Source: PCC-7336 sp039817825 (GTDB lineage Bacteria > Cyanobacteriota > Cyanobacteriia > Thermostichales > PCC-7336). From it: a DNA stretch of 64,000 nucleotides. This document shows positions 9,142 through 17,860 of the stretch, in pieces (positions within the stretch are counted from its first letter, which is position 1; every line of letters starts with the position of its first letter). The stretch spans positions 1 through 64,000 of the forward strand of contig JBCBVA010000003.1 of the NCBI GenBank assembly GCA_039817825.1, in the 5' to 3' direction. The translations under genes were made by a program, and so were the position numbers. The notes below the pieces were generated by a model. The model ran no database searches, was not told where the DNA came from, and saw only the letters and a program-made list of their open reading frames with translations.

Positions 9142-9942
9142 ATGGAGGCATCTGGCACGGATCCCCACCTGTTTATGCTGTCAACATTTCGCGATCGCCA
9201 TCCGCTCGGCAGTGTCGTCACCGATTTGTTACGGGTGGAAGAAGGTATTTACGTGGTCAAAGCACAAATCTCTGTGGGCGGGATTGTGCTCGGTTCCGGC
9301 ATGGCCGGATCGACCACAGTTGAAGAAGCAGAAGACGCCGCGATCCAACGAGCGTTGAGAATTTCCGGTATCACCAGTACCTCCATCTTTGGTGGAAGCA
9401 CACCACTTGGCTCCGTCGCTCTCAATACGAACTCGTTAGATACGGCTTCACTGGATGGCACTAACGGCAACTCTATTAGCAACACGTTCGAAATCCCATC
9501 AGCGCCACATCCCAATACCGCAAGCCCCAAACCATCCTCCAGTACTACCAACTCCCCCAGCAATATCAGCTCGACTAACAACGCTGCCCCCAACGGCTTT
9601 AGTTCTGTTGATGATTGGGATACTCCATCCTCAGCTCCCGAGCCAGCGACCCCCAAACCCCGAAAATCAAAGCCTGCTGTCTCCAAATCTAAACCCCAGC
9701 CCGAACTTGAACCCGAACCCGAGCTGCAGCTAGAGCCCGAAATCGAAGATTTATCGGAGTTGATTGCCCAAACCGACGTAGAACTGACCCGAATTGGGTG
9801 GGGGCCCAAAGAAGGGCGACGCTTCCTAAAAGACCGCTTCAGCAAGCAATCTCGCCAGCAATTAGACGAAACGGAACTACGAGAGTTCCTGCAAGAACTT
9901 AAACAGCAACCGACTAAGATGCTCGATGCAGCCGAATTTTAG
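9142..9942 (+). CDS. Conserved cyanobacterial two-domain protein of unknown function
   Basis: 266 residues from ATG at 9142, with AAGGA six bases upstream. An N-terminal domain (about 10-75) reads HPLGSVVTDLLRVEEGIYVV and STTVEEAEDAAIQRAL; the latter is like the A-E-D motif of Rad52-type annealing proteins, but that link is only suggestive. A low-complexity Ser/Asn/Pro/Glu linker fills about 90-205. A C-terminal helical domain (about 208-262) reads LIAQTDVELTRIGWGPKEGR and ends with LREFLQELKQQP. That C-terminal module recurs in cyanobacterial proteins. No signal peptide or membrane segment is present. Confidence 0.75.
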   Translation: MEASGTDPHLFMLSTFRDRHPLGSVVTDLLRVEEGIYVVKAQISVGGIVLGSGMAGSTTVEEAEDAAIQRALRISGITSTSIFGGSTPLGSVALNTNSLDTASLDGTNGNSISNTFEIPSAPHPNTASPKPSSSTTNSPSNISSTNNAAPNGFSSVDDWDTPSSAPEPATPKPRKSKPAVSKSKPQPELEPEPELQLEPEIEDLSELIAQTDVELTRIGWGPKEGRRFLKDRFSKQSRQQLDETELREFLQELKQQPTKMLDAAEF

Positions 9943-9947
9943 TCAAT

Positions 9948-9998
9948 GCCCTGTTGTAGTCAGTCCCCTGTTCTAGCCAGTGCTTTGTTCTAGTCAGT
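9948..9998. repeat. 17-bp tandem repeat, three units
   Basis: Three 17-base units related to CCCTGTTCTAGTCAGT lie at 9948-9964, 9965-9981 and 9982-9998, starting six bases after the stop of the preceding gene. They differ at a few positions each. No known role. Confidence 0.7.
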
Positions 9999-10150
9999 GC
10001 TGTCGTTTATCGCGAGCACCCGCTCAAACGTCGTTGCGCATCCGATCCGACAAATCAATCTCAATAAATAACAGAAAAAATTCCTCTTGTCGTGGAAACA
10101 GGACGAAGAGAAATAATTATCAAGTTTAAATATTTCCTGCTGAATACGCT

Positions 10151-10693
10151 TTAAGCAACACTTCGTAGATGAGTGATTTGCTCGGCCATATCCAGAAGCG
10201 ATTCCGGCATTTCTGGGCCAGTGATGAAAACATCCATCGATTGAGGTCGATTGCCTAACACTGCGACAGCCTCAGTCTCAGAAATCAACCCTAGCTTCAG
10301 AGCCAACCCTAACTCATCCAGCACCACTAAACCGTACCCACCTGAGGCGATCGCATGCTTCGTAAATTGCCATAAATCGTCCAGGGCCTGTTTTTCTACC
10401 GGCTCCAGATGTGGTGTGTCAATACAGCGTTCGATCCCGCATCTCACCCATTTCAGATGGCTACCTAGTGCTATGCCGTTCTCGGCCCCCTGATTAATCC
10501 CCCCCTTGAGTAGCTGCACCACCAGCACGGATGTTCCCTGCCCAGCAGACCGCATGGCTTGAGCAATTACGGTGCTAAAAAAGCTGCGATGGGGATTGAT
10601 ATACAGGTGAACAGCCCCCTTAACTAAGTAGCTCACTGAACTGCTGGGACTAGACGCAACCTGGAGTTGTGAAACCATAGGGAGGCCTTGCAC
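10151..10693 (-). CDS. BtuR/CobO-like protein with degenerate P-loop
   Basis: 180 residues. The second half follows corrinoid adenosyltransferase BtuR: GYGLVVLDELGLALKLGLIS, a GNRP motif, then FITGPEMPESLLDMAEQITH. The P-loop, normally GxGKGKTT, reads YINPHRSFFST and lacks both the glycines and the lysine, so ATP binding in the usual way is unlikely. It may be a regulatory or structural relative instead of an active cobalamin adenosyltransferase. The start is GTG at 10693 or ATG at 10678. It is monocistronic, with a perfect inverted repeat about 50 bp upstream. Confidence 0.75.
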   Translation of the reverse strand: MQGLPMVSQLQVASSPSSSVSYLVKGAVHLYINPHRSFFSTVIAQAMRSAGQGTSVLVVQLLKGGINQGAENGIALGSHLKWVRCGIERCIDTPHLEPVEKQALDDLWQFTKHAIASGGYGLVVLDELGLALKLGLISETEAVAVLGNRPQSMDVFITGPEMPESLLDMAEQITHLRSVA

Positions 10694-10740
10694 GGGTAGT
10701 GGTCTTCGGCTGGGATAACTCTACTAAAACACCACAGATA

Positions 10741-10769
10741 CAGTTCCGTCAATTCCGGAGACGGAACTG
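10741..10769. promoter_or_regulatory. Perfect 10-bp inverted repeat upstream of the BtuR-like gene
   Basis: CAGTTCCGTC (10741-10750) pairs with GACGGAACTG (10760-10769) around a 9-base loop. It lies 48 bp upstream of the GTG start of the minus-strand gene and has no T-run, so an operator or leader hairpin fits better than a terminator. The rest of the 10694-11206 gap shows no gene. Confidence 0.5.
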
Positions 10770-11206
10770 CTGAAACCCTTTGAGTAAATGGCTTGCTCGA
10801 GACTTTTCCCCGCCCTAACCGTTACAAAACGATAGGATTTTTGAGGTCTTTTTCCACCTCTGCACGATTATTCGCTGACTCTCTCTCGAAACACTCGATC
10901 GAGTAAATCACCAGCTTTTCTTAAGAGTAAACTTCCGGTATTCATGGATGTCGAAAAGAGGGGCAGCGAACAGGCCCCATGCTTTACACCCCGAACGATC
11001 GCGAGTGCCCGTCATTTCAATCCTCCTCACCCACGTAGCAATCCAAAACCCTGACTAAGATTTACAATCCGCCAAATTTACAATCCGACAGATGTGCGGA
11101 TGTGATTTTGGTCGAGAGTTGGCATCTTAAGCATGTCCAGCACGAATGATTTCCCCGCAACACCTCCCATTCCTGCGGACTCTAATTCCCTCGCGAGTGT
11201 CTGCTC

Positions 11207-12391
11207 TTGCTTGCCTCCAACTCCCCCTCTCCGTCATTCCCCATTAGTGCCAGTCCACGGCCATTCCCAGAGGAGCGTCCCTACTGGCTCGCGTGGCCTC
11301 AGATCGACGGCATTGGCCCCAGCCGTCTCAAGCAACTCTTTCTACATTTCGGCTCGCTACAGGTCGCCTGGGAAGCCTCAGCAAGAGACTTTCTGCAAGT
11401 CGAGCGAATTGGTCTGACTCTGGCGGATGCAATTGCCCGCGATCGCGATGCTCTCGATGTCATGACAGTCAGCGATCGCCTCACAGCCGATTTACCCGAG
11501 GGGGCCGATGTTATTACTCCAGCCGACATCACCTATCCACCTATGCTGTGGGAAATCCCCGACCCACCGCCAGCCCTCTACCTCAAGGGACAACACCGAC
11601 TCTGGTCACCTGCAATCGCAATTGTGGGAACGCGATCGCCTAGCAAGTACGGTTGGCGTTGGACAGAAGCCGTGGCCACAGGATTGGCCCATGCTGGTTT
11701 TGCGATTGTCTCCGGTATGGCATTGGGGGTAGATGCCGTTGCCCATCAAGCGGCGATCAACGCCCATAAACCTACCATTGCCGTCTTAGGAACGGGCGTT
11801 GATGTCGTGTATCCAGGCAAGCACCGTCATCTGGCGGCCCAGATCCAGGATGTTGGCATGCTGGTCAGCGAGTTCCCTTGCGGCACAGGCCCAACCCGAA
11901 CCAATTTCCCTCGCCGCAATCGCATCGTGGCTGCCCTAGCTCAAGCAACCGCCATCATGGAAGCCCCCAGCCGTTCGGGTGCCCTGATCACTGCTCGCTT
12001 TGCCAACGACTACAACCGAGATGTCTATGCCCTCCCCGGCTCCTTAGACACTCCGCAAGCCAGAGGATGTCTGGAGTTAATCGATCGAGGAGCCACTCAA
12101 ATCCTAGGGGTAACCGAACTTCTAGACGCGCTAGGCTCGCCACTGGCTCGCCAGCCTTCTCCTCCAGCACAATCATCGTCTCAAGAACCACCACCAGAGC
12201 TCAGCGGAGCAGCACTAGATATCTGGATAGCCTTAGAGGAGGCACTACCGTTTGACCTATTGGCTGTCGAAACCGGATTGGATGCCAGCACGTTATCCAG
12301 CACATTGCTCATGATGGAGTTGGGAGGGGCGATTGAGCAGTTGCCCGGAATGAGGTATTACCGCTGTCTGAATAGAACCAGTTCCAAATAG
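11207..12391 (+). CDS. dprA: DNA processing protein DprA
   Basis: 394 residues. An N-terminal SAM-like part (WLAWPQIDGIGPSRLKQLF) is followed by the Rossmann DprA core with IVGTRSPSKYG, VSGMALGVDAVAHQAAI, VLGTGVDVVYPGKH, FPRRNRIVAAL and PSRSGALITARFA. A winged-helix domain covers about 325-390. DprA protects incoming single-stranded DNA and loads RecA during natural transformation. The TTG at 11207 gives a proline/serine-rich N-terminal extension absent from most relatives; the true start may lie closer to PEERPYWLAW. No other competence gene is in the window. Confidence 0.92.
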   Translation: MLASNSPSPSFPISASPRPFPEERPYWLAWPQIDGIGPSRLKQLFLHFGSLQVAWEASARDFLQVERIGLTLADAIARDRDALDVMTVSDRLTADLPEGADVITPADITYPPMLWEIPDPPPALYLKGQHRLWSPAIAIVGTRSPSKYGWRWTEAVATGLAHAGFAIVSGMALGVDAVAHQAAINAHKPTIAVLGTGVDVVYPGKHRHLAAQIQDVGMLVSEFPCGTGPTRTNFPRRNRIVAALAQATAIMEAPSRSGALITARFANDYNRDVYALPGSLDTPQARGCLELIDRGATQILGVTELLDALGSPLARQPSPPAQSSSQEPPPELSGAALDIWIALEEALPFDLLAVETGLDASTLSSTLLMMELGGAIEQLPGMRYYRCLNRTSSK

Positions 12392-12550
12392 AACCAGTTC
12401 CTAAGCGGCAACGCAATCTGCGAGTTGGAACTGACTGTCTCTGTTATCCCTCAGTAAACCAGCCAGCCCATCAAAATCCCGTGATAGGCTGTTGGTCATC
12501 GTGCCGTAAATCGGCAGTTCTCGCGTTCTGTCAGACCTTAGGAGACCAGC

Positions 12551-12754
12551 ATGAGCATCTTCGGCATGGGCATCCCCGAGCTTGCCGTCATCGGAGTCAT
12601 CGCGGTAGTCGTATTTGGCCCCAAAAAACTGCCTGAGCTGGGAAGCTCTATGGGAAAGGCAATCCGTGGCTTTAAAGACGAAATGAATTCTGAAAGCAGT
12701 GATGATGGCACTGCAGCTCCAACCAAAGTAGAGCTAACAGACAGTGACGGATAA
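12551..12754 (+). CDS. tatA: Twin-arginine translocase subunit TatA/E
   Basis: 67 residues, ATG with GGAG seven bases upstream. One N-terminal transmembrane helix (GIPELAVIGVIAVVVF) is followed by the FGPKKLPELG hinge and an amphipathic helix (SSMGKAIRGFKDEM), the standard TatA architecture. TatA forms the pore for folded Tat substrates; one likely substrate lies at 59315-60376. It stands alone with no tatC nearby. Confidence 0.95.
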   Translation: MSIFGMGIPELAVIGVIAVVVFGPKKLPELGSSMGKAIRGFKDEMNSESSDDGTAAPTKVELTDSDG

Positions 12755-12845
12755 TCACTTCCGCCCGACTCCAATTCCATCAGCACCAATGTTCAAGACG
12801 TACTGCAGTGCGGCGAGCTAGCGTTGCTTTAGGTTCACTAATGTC

Positions 12846-12935
12846 GCGATCCGCTGGAATGTCTGGAGTATCGAGACAGCGACAAGCCTTGATTTGCAAA
12901 GAAAAATGGTTGGATACTTCTCCATAGGAGATTGC
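12846..12935. repeat. Dispersed ~90-bp inverted-end element, copy E (divergent)
   Basis: The left end is GCGATCCGCT and the right end AGGAGATTGC. The inner blocks GTCTGGAGT, GAGACAGC and GCCTTGATTTGCAA match the other copies. It is the most diverged copy of the family found at 17760, 22741, 27552 and 55419, and lies between tatA and the psaM-like gene. Confidence 0.7.
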
Positions 12936-13095
12936 CAATTCCTATTGGATCGGGAATGGCATAGCTTTGGCTTTGTCACCACACTCAAGCTCAGAAATGG
13001 TGCGCACAGAGGTTGTAAAGAACAAGCAGCTAGGTCGAATTCAATGATCTGTCGGCCTAGCGGTTTGTGTATTGTCGCTGAGAGTTGCTGAAGAT

Positions 13096-13194
13096 TTACC
13101 CTTCTGCCAAGGACGCACCTAGAAGCATGGCAAACGTAGCAGGTACAAGCGCGTGAAGAAGAATGAAAAAGATTTGACCTTCGGTTAAAGCCAT
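13096..13194 (-). CDS. psaM: Photosystem I reaction centre subunit PsaM (divergent)
   Basis: 32 residues from ATG at 13194, with GAGG about 7 bases upstream, to TAA. The start MALTEGQIFFILLHALVPA follows the PsaM pattern MALSDTQI...ALLPA..A, with a single hydrophobic helix; about 13 of 31 positions match a typical PsaM from memory. PsaM is a one-helix peptide at the PSI trimer interface. The C-terminus LLGASLAEG departs from the usual FRLSTELYK ending. It is too short for routine gene callers. The assignment is plausible but rests on short similarity. Confidence 0.65.
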   Translation of the reverse strand: MALTEGQIFFILLHALVPATFAMLLGASLAEG

Positions 13195-13453
13195 AGCGAA
13201 CCTCGATGTTTTATTAAAACACCCGCACTATACCGTAAGTCCCAAAGCAGGCTGCACTGACCTCCGTACATTGCTAGAGATCTTTACATCAGGCGAAAAC
13301 CAAGCCTGTCCATTTGGGTCGCATAGGAAGAGGGTTGAGGATGCGGGCGCTCGTACTCAGGTTGGGTAAACCAGACGCAGCAGATGGGCAGACTGGTACG
13401 TGGTGCGCTTGCGCATCGAGATTTGGAGTTGCGACCGCAAGAGGTTGATACAG

Positions 13454-14215
13454 ATGAACGGTGCAAAATTGGCGATCGCCCTGTTAGCGGTTAGTACTGG
13501 ACTGACAACGGCTGCCATCGCTGAGCCCATTGGTGTTGGGCCAGAGCCTGACATCATCGCTCAATTCAACATTAATCCTCCCGGCCCCAGTAGCGTTCGC
13601 GTCAACACCGGAGTACGCAACACCGGCAGCTCTGACGAGAGTGACAGCGACGACTCTGGTGCAAGACAAGCAGGTAGTAGCGAGTCAACCCCTGTTGCTG
13701 CTAACAGCGCTGTCTTTTCAGGGCAATCCAGTCCCTATTTAGACGATTACAACGGTTTTGCACTCGATGTGCCAACCGAATTTACGCTGGGGAACAACGG
13801 TCAAACGAGTGATTGGCAAGGCCCCATTCTGGACGGTTCCGGCACTCTGATTTATGTCAATGCCGCTCCCATTCCCGGCGTTCCAGCCCAGACGCTATAC
13901 GATGCCAATTTTCAGCAGTACCAGCAGGATCGCTTCTACACCGAAGTAGAGCCAGTAGACATTTATTTTGAAGTTGAGGGGCAGCAACCGGTGCGCGTTC
14001 CCGCTTTCCGCGCCAAAGAGGTGGATAACCAGCGTGGCTCGCGGGATTCCAAGCTGCCGGACGATATCCACCGCTGGCACCTGTTTGTCTTTGGCAACGA
14101 TCGCACCTACACCTTCGGCTTTACCGGTGCTTTCCAAACATTTCAGGACAACGACGTTCAGGCGCTGTACGAGGACGTGATTTCCTCTGTCCGTTTAGTG
14201 CCCATCGTGGAGTAA
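13454..14215 (+). CDS. Secreted conserved cyanobacterial protein
   Basis: 253 residues from ATG at 13454, with GAGG about 10 bases upstream. It begins with a signal peptide (MNGAKLAIALLAVSTGL, then a likely AIA cleavage site), followed by a Ser/Asp/Gly-rich disordered region to about residue 85. The globular part begins with FALDVPTEFTL, then DWQGPILDGSGTLIYVN, and ends VISSVRLVP. The layout resembles PsbP/Mog1-like lumenal or periplasmic folds, but no family can be assigned with confidence. The longer frame from 13400 would bury the signal peptide, so it was not used. Confidence 0.7.
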   Translation: MNGAKLAIALLAVSTGLTTAAIAEPIGVGPEPDIIAQFNINPPGPSSVRVNTGVRNTGSSDESDSDDSGARQAGSSESTPVAANSAVFSGQSSPYLDDYNGFALDVPTEFTLGNNGQTSDWQGPILDGSGTLIYVNAAPIPGVPAQTLYDANFQQYQQDRFYTEVEPVDIYFEVEGQQPVRVPAFRAKEVDNQRGSRDSKLPDDIHRWHLFVFGNDRTYTFGFTGAFQTFQDNDVQALYEDVISSVRLVPIVE

Positions 14216-14433
14216 TTAACCCAACGCACCCGGTAACTCATGCTCTGATAGTCGGGCCTTCAGATACGCAAACTGGGGGCCTAATTTTTTGGACTGATAC
14301 ATAAAAAGACATGCTCGATCGTGTCGCAGATTTCACAAACAAGCGATCTGGTTTCTACCGTTTGCCCATCTAGGGAGCGAGGCTGCACTTTGATAGGCTG
14401 CGATCGGTACCGCTTGTTGAGATGAGGGATGTG

Positions 14434-14661
14434 ATGGGGATTGAGACTATCGCGGCATTGGCAGCCATTGTCATCGCCAGTATTGCCATTGTGTGGCTGG
14501 TGAAAGTGGTCAAAACCACGATCTTTGCTGTGCTGGGCATCTTGGTGATTCTCATTTTGCTGTCCGTTTTTCTCGGACTGACCCCACAAGCAATCTGGCA
14601 AGCGGCACTTGACCTGTTTGAAACGGCCTCCGGTTGGTTGCCGGACTCGTCCGGTCAATGA
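14434..14661 (+). CDS. Small membrane protein, unknown
   Basis: 75 residues from ATG at 14434, five bases after GAGGG; an in-frame ATG at 14422 is the alternative. Two closely spaced hydrophobic segments (AALAAIVIASIAIVWLVKVV and FAVLGILVILILLSVFLGL) precede a short amphipathic tail with QAIWQAALDLFETASGWL. It is convergent with puuE, 59 bp apart. No family is recognised, and function cannot be inferred from context. Confidence 0.6.
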   Translation: MGIETIAALAAIVIASIAIVWLVKVVKTTIFAVLGILVILILLSVFLGLTPQAIWQAALDLFETASGWLPDSSGQ

Positions 14662-14720
14662 TGGATCGTTCAATTGATGCCAGATTCTTGGGTTGAGCGA
14701 CTGCCAAATAGTCAACCCCT

Positions 14721-15653
14721 TCAGCCCTGGGCTGGTGCGTGGTGCTCGTGCCAGTGGCGAGCAATATCGATGCGGCGACATACCCAAACGCGATCGTGGC
14801 TTTGCACGTAGTCTAAAAACCTGGCTAGTGAGGCTGTGCGCCCTGGCCGCCCTGCCAACCGACAATGCAAACCTACACTCATCATGCGAGGACTTGTCAT
14901 CCCTTCGCTGTAGAGAATATCGAACGCATCCCTCAGATAGGCGAAGAATTGATCCCCCGAGTTGAATCCTTGGGCACTAGCGAAACGCATGTCGTTGTTG
15001 TCGAGGGTGTAGGGCACGATCAGATGAGGCTTGCCATAGTCGTGATTCCAGTAGGGTAGGTCATCGGCGTAGCTGTCGGCGTCGTACACAAAGCCCCCTT
15101 CTTCGACGACTAAGCGGCGGGTGTTGGGGCTCATACGTCCTTGATAAAAACCAAGCGGGCGGCTGCCCATGACGTCAGTGTGGATGGCGATCGCCCGATG
15201 AATATGCTCCCGTTCTACATCTTCCCCAACGTACTGATAGTCAATCCAGCGGTATCCGTGGCTGGCTACTTCCCATCCAGCGTCTACCATCGCTTTGCCT
15301 GCGGCGGGGTTGCGGGCTAGGGCCATGGCCACGGCATAAACGGTGACCGGCATGGAACGCTGAGCGAACAAGCGGTGCAAGCGCCAGAATCCGGCTCGAC
15401 TACCATATTCGTAGATCGATTCCATGTTGATGTGGCGTACCCCCATCAGGGGCTGGGCGCCCACAATTTCGGAAAGAAAGGCTTCGGAAGCAGGGTCGCC
15501 GTGCAGGATGCAGTTTTCTCCCCCTTCTTCGTAGTTGATGACAAACTGCAAGGCCAATCTAGCGCCGTTAGGCCATTGGGGATGAGGGGGCGTTTGGCCG
15601 TAGCCCACCATATCGCGGGGGTAGGCATTGCGGGAGTCTGGGGAATTTGCCAT
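14721..15653 (-). CDS. puuE: Allantoinase PuuE-type polysaccharide deacetylase-fold enzyme
   Basis: 310 residues from ATG at 15653, matching the usual 300-310 of PuuE. It starts YPRDMVGYGQTPPHPQWPNG and continues LALQFVINYEEGGENCILHG, characteristic of cofactor-independent allantoinase. The deacetylase fold shows ASHGYRWIDYQ, the histidine-containing region, and NDMRFASAQGFNSGDQFF. It would hydrolyse allantoin to allantoate in purine-nitrogen salvage. The frame extends upstream to 15824, but homology begins only at MANSPDSRNAYP. No other ureide gene is in the window. Confidence 0.85.
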   Translation of the reverse strand: MANSPDSRNAYPRDMVGYGQTPPHPQWPNGARLALQFVINYEEGGENCILHGDPASEAFLSEIVGAQPLMGVRHINMESIYEYGSRAGFWRLHRLFAQRSMPVTVYAVAMALARNPAAGKAMVDAGWEVASHGYRWIDYQYVGEDVEREHIHRAIAIHTDVMGSRPLGFYQGRMSPNTRRLVVEEGGFVYDADSYADDLPYWNHDYGKPHLIVPYTLDNNDMRFASAQGFNSGDQFFAYLRDAFDILYSEGMTSPRMMSVGLHCRLAGRPGRTASLARFLDYVQSHDRVWVCRRIDIARHWHEHHAPAQG

Positions 15654-16049
15654 TGCGATGGGGCCTCTGGCAGGACAGTAGGAGACAATCCTAACGCCAG
15701 TGCCATTGGATGTGCGCCGATCGCAAACTACGTCTAGTAGAACCCACCCCAGTTTTTGGTGCGAGGTTGAAGTCAATCCCTTATCACCAATGCAGGCTTG
15801 AACTGTAGTCACTGAGCTGAGCATCCTCTCAAAATTGAGGTTATGATTTCAGCCCAGATATTCTTGTTTCGAGACCTGTTAGTTGTAGCAAGGCTCTAGA
15901 GAAGAGAGTCCAAGGAAAAGAGCCCCGAGAAAAGATAGCAACCGTCGCTGGAAACGACAACGCTGTTGATGTTGAGCAGGTACTGCCTGGAATCAAGAAT
16001 CAAGCCCTTGAAATGATGCAAACGCAGAATCAATACAGATGCTGAAACG
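15654..16049. other. Divergent intergenic region puuE/pyrC, 396 bp
   Basis: Holds the upstream regions of puuE (minus) and pyrC (plus). No gene is supported; a minus-strand frame over the pyrC start is a shadow. I see no convincing promoter pair or operator. Confidence 0.4.
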
Positions 16050-17087
16050 ATGCAAACGCTGACGATGACTCGACCAGATGACTGGCACCTGCATCTGCGG
16101 GACGGATCGGCGCTGAAGGCGGTGCTCCCCCACACGGCACGACAGTTTGCCCGCGCGATCGTGATGCCGAACCTCAAGCCGCCTGTACGCACCGTTGTCG
16201 AGGCTGCCGATTATCGCGATCGCATTATTGCCGCCATTCCCGAGGGGCTACAGTTCCAGCCCCTGATGACGCTGTACCTGACCGACAACACCAGTCCCGA
16301 AGAGATACGTGCAGCCAAAGACTCTCAGTTCGTCAAAGCCGTTAAGTACTACCCAGCCGGAGCCACCACCAATTCGGACTCTGGTGTCACCGATATTCGC
16401 AAGTGCGATCGCGTCTTTGCAGCCATGCAAGAGGTCGATCTGCCACTGTTGCTGCACGGGGAAGTGACCGATTCCGGTGTCGATATGTTCGATCGCGAGA
16501 AAGTCTTTATCGAATCACACCTGATTCCCCTCAAACAGCGCTTCCCCCAGTTACGGATTGTCCTGGAACACATCACCACTGCAGATGCCGTACAGTTTGT
16601 GCTCTCGGCAGACACCATCGCCGCCACCATCACCCCCCAACATCTGCTATTCAGCCGCAACATCATCTTTCAAGGAGGAATTCGCCCTCACTACTACTGC
16701 CTGCCCATTTTGAAGCGCGAAACCCATCGGCAAGCGTTGTTAGAAGCTGCGACCTCCGGCAACCCTAAATTCTTTTTGGGCACCGATAGCGCCCCCCATG
16801 CCCGCGATCGCAAGGAAACATCCTGTGGCTGTGCGGGCTGCTTTTCGGCTCTGCATGCAATGGAGCTGTACGCAGAAGCCTTTGAGAGTGTAAATGCACT
16901 GGATAAGCTAGAAGCCTTTGCCAGCTTTTACGGGCCGGATTTCTACCAATTGCCGCGCAATAGCGATCGGATTACGTTGACCAAAACCACCTGGCGCATT
17001 CCCGATGAGTTGCCGTTTGGCGACTCCGGTCTCGTGCCCTTACAGGCAGGTCAAGAGCTGACATGGAAGTTTTCGCTAGTAACTTAA
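16050..17087 (+). CDS. pyrC: Dihydroorotase (PyrC type)
   Basis: 345 residues. The zinc motif HxH is in RPDDWHLHLRDG (H13, H15), the carboxylated lysine is K99 in KAVKYYPAGATTN, and later ligands are in LLHGEVTD, VLEHITTADAV and GTDSAPHARDRKE. It closes the dihydroorotate ring in pyrimidine synthesis as a cytosolic binuclear zinc enzyme. It is the compact E. coli-like type, not the longer Bacillus PyrC. ATG at 16050 or 16065 may be used; neither has a strong ribosome site. Confidence 0.95.
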   Translation: MQTLTMTRPDDWHLHLRDGSALKAVLPHTARQFARAIVMPNLKPPVRTVVEAADYRDRIIAAIPEGLQFQPLMTLYLTDNTSPEEIRAAKDSQFVKAVKYYPAGATTNSDSGVTDIRKCDRVFAAMQEVDLPLLLHGEVTDSGVDMFDREKVFIESHLIPLKQRFPQLRIVLEHITTADAVQFVLSADTIAATITPQHLLFSRNIIFQGGIRPHYYCLPILKRETHRQALLEAATSGNPKFFLGTDSAPHARDRKETSCGCAGCFSALHAMELYAEAFESVNALDKLEAFASFYGPDFYQLPRNSDRITLTKTTWRIPDELPFGDSGLVPLQAGQELTWKFSLVT

Positions 17088-17759
17088 GGGGTAGCACTCT
17101 TCCAAATTGGTGTTGTTTCGGGTCGAACCGCTCTCAACTTGGGCATGTATCGTTCGCAAAGTCGCGGTATTAATTTTTACGGCAACAGGTGCTGTGTGAA
17201 TGCCTTCGATCTCCGCTCTCTCTCTTGCTATTGTCATTTCGCAAGCTGCCAAACCAAGAACGCAACTCCAGCAAGCCAAATCAAACGCGCAGCAATACTG
17301 AACCGTGAGTACCGAAGTCTAATCCGCTCTCGCCGCACGGAGAAGGGTAATTCTCCTGTCCAAAATTGGTTCGCTCCCAGCCCAAACTGATAACTTTTCG
17401 ACTCAGTTCGCACGAGCAGGGTAAAGCAAGGAATAAACAGTTGCCGTGTAGAAAATAAGACGGCTTCTTGGATGTCTGAATAGTGAATACGCCTCTAACC
17501 CTTCGCCTGTGACCCGCAGCTTGCTGCTACAACCCAGTTTTGGGAATAGCGAATGTTATCTCCTTCACCCGTTGTAGCTTTTGTCCAACACTCGTAAATT
17601 GTTTCTGACATGATGGGTTTCGTAACGTATGGTCAATCACTGGCGCACCTTCAGAGGATGAAGGCGTAACGGGCGAGAAAACTTACAGGAATAAAAGCAC
17701 GAGCCGCGAACTCTTTGGACTCGCTGCATAGTTTCTGAACTTGTTGCGTAGAAGCTATA

Positions 17760-17850
17760 GCAATTCGCTCTAAGGTCTGGAGTCTGTAGACAGCTCAAAG
17801 CCTTAATTTACAAGGAGAGATGATTGGAAAAACTCTCCGTAGCGGATTGC
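17760..17850. repeat. Dispersed ~90-bp inverted-end element, copy A
   Basis: The ends GCAATTCGCT and AGCGGATTGC are inverted copies with one mismatch. Inner blocks are AAGGTCTGGAG, GTAGACAGCTCAAAGCC, TTACAAGG and AAACTCT. TATAG sequences just outside each end extend the symmetry. There is no coding potential, so it looks like a MITE or REP-like element. Confidence 0.8.
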
Positions 17851-17860
17851 CGATCGCTAT

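Noticed and set aside
11133..11417. 94-codon frame over the dprA start
   Set aside because: Proline/serine-rich and out of phase with dprA; no ribosome site. A frameshift joining it to dprA was considered but is not needed for a full DprA core.
12894..13091. 65-codon plus-strand frame between tatA and psaM
   Set aside because: It starts within repeat copy E and shows no protein family features.
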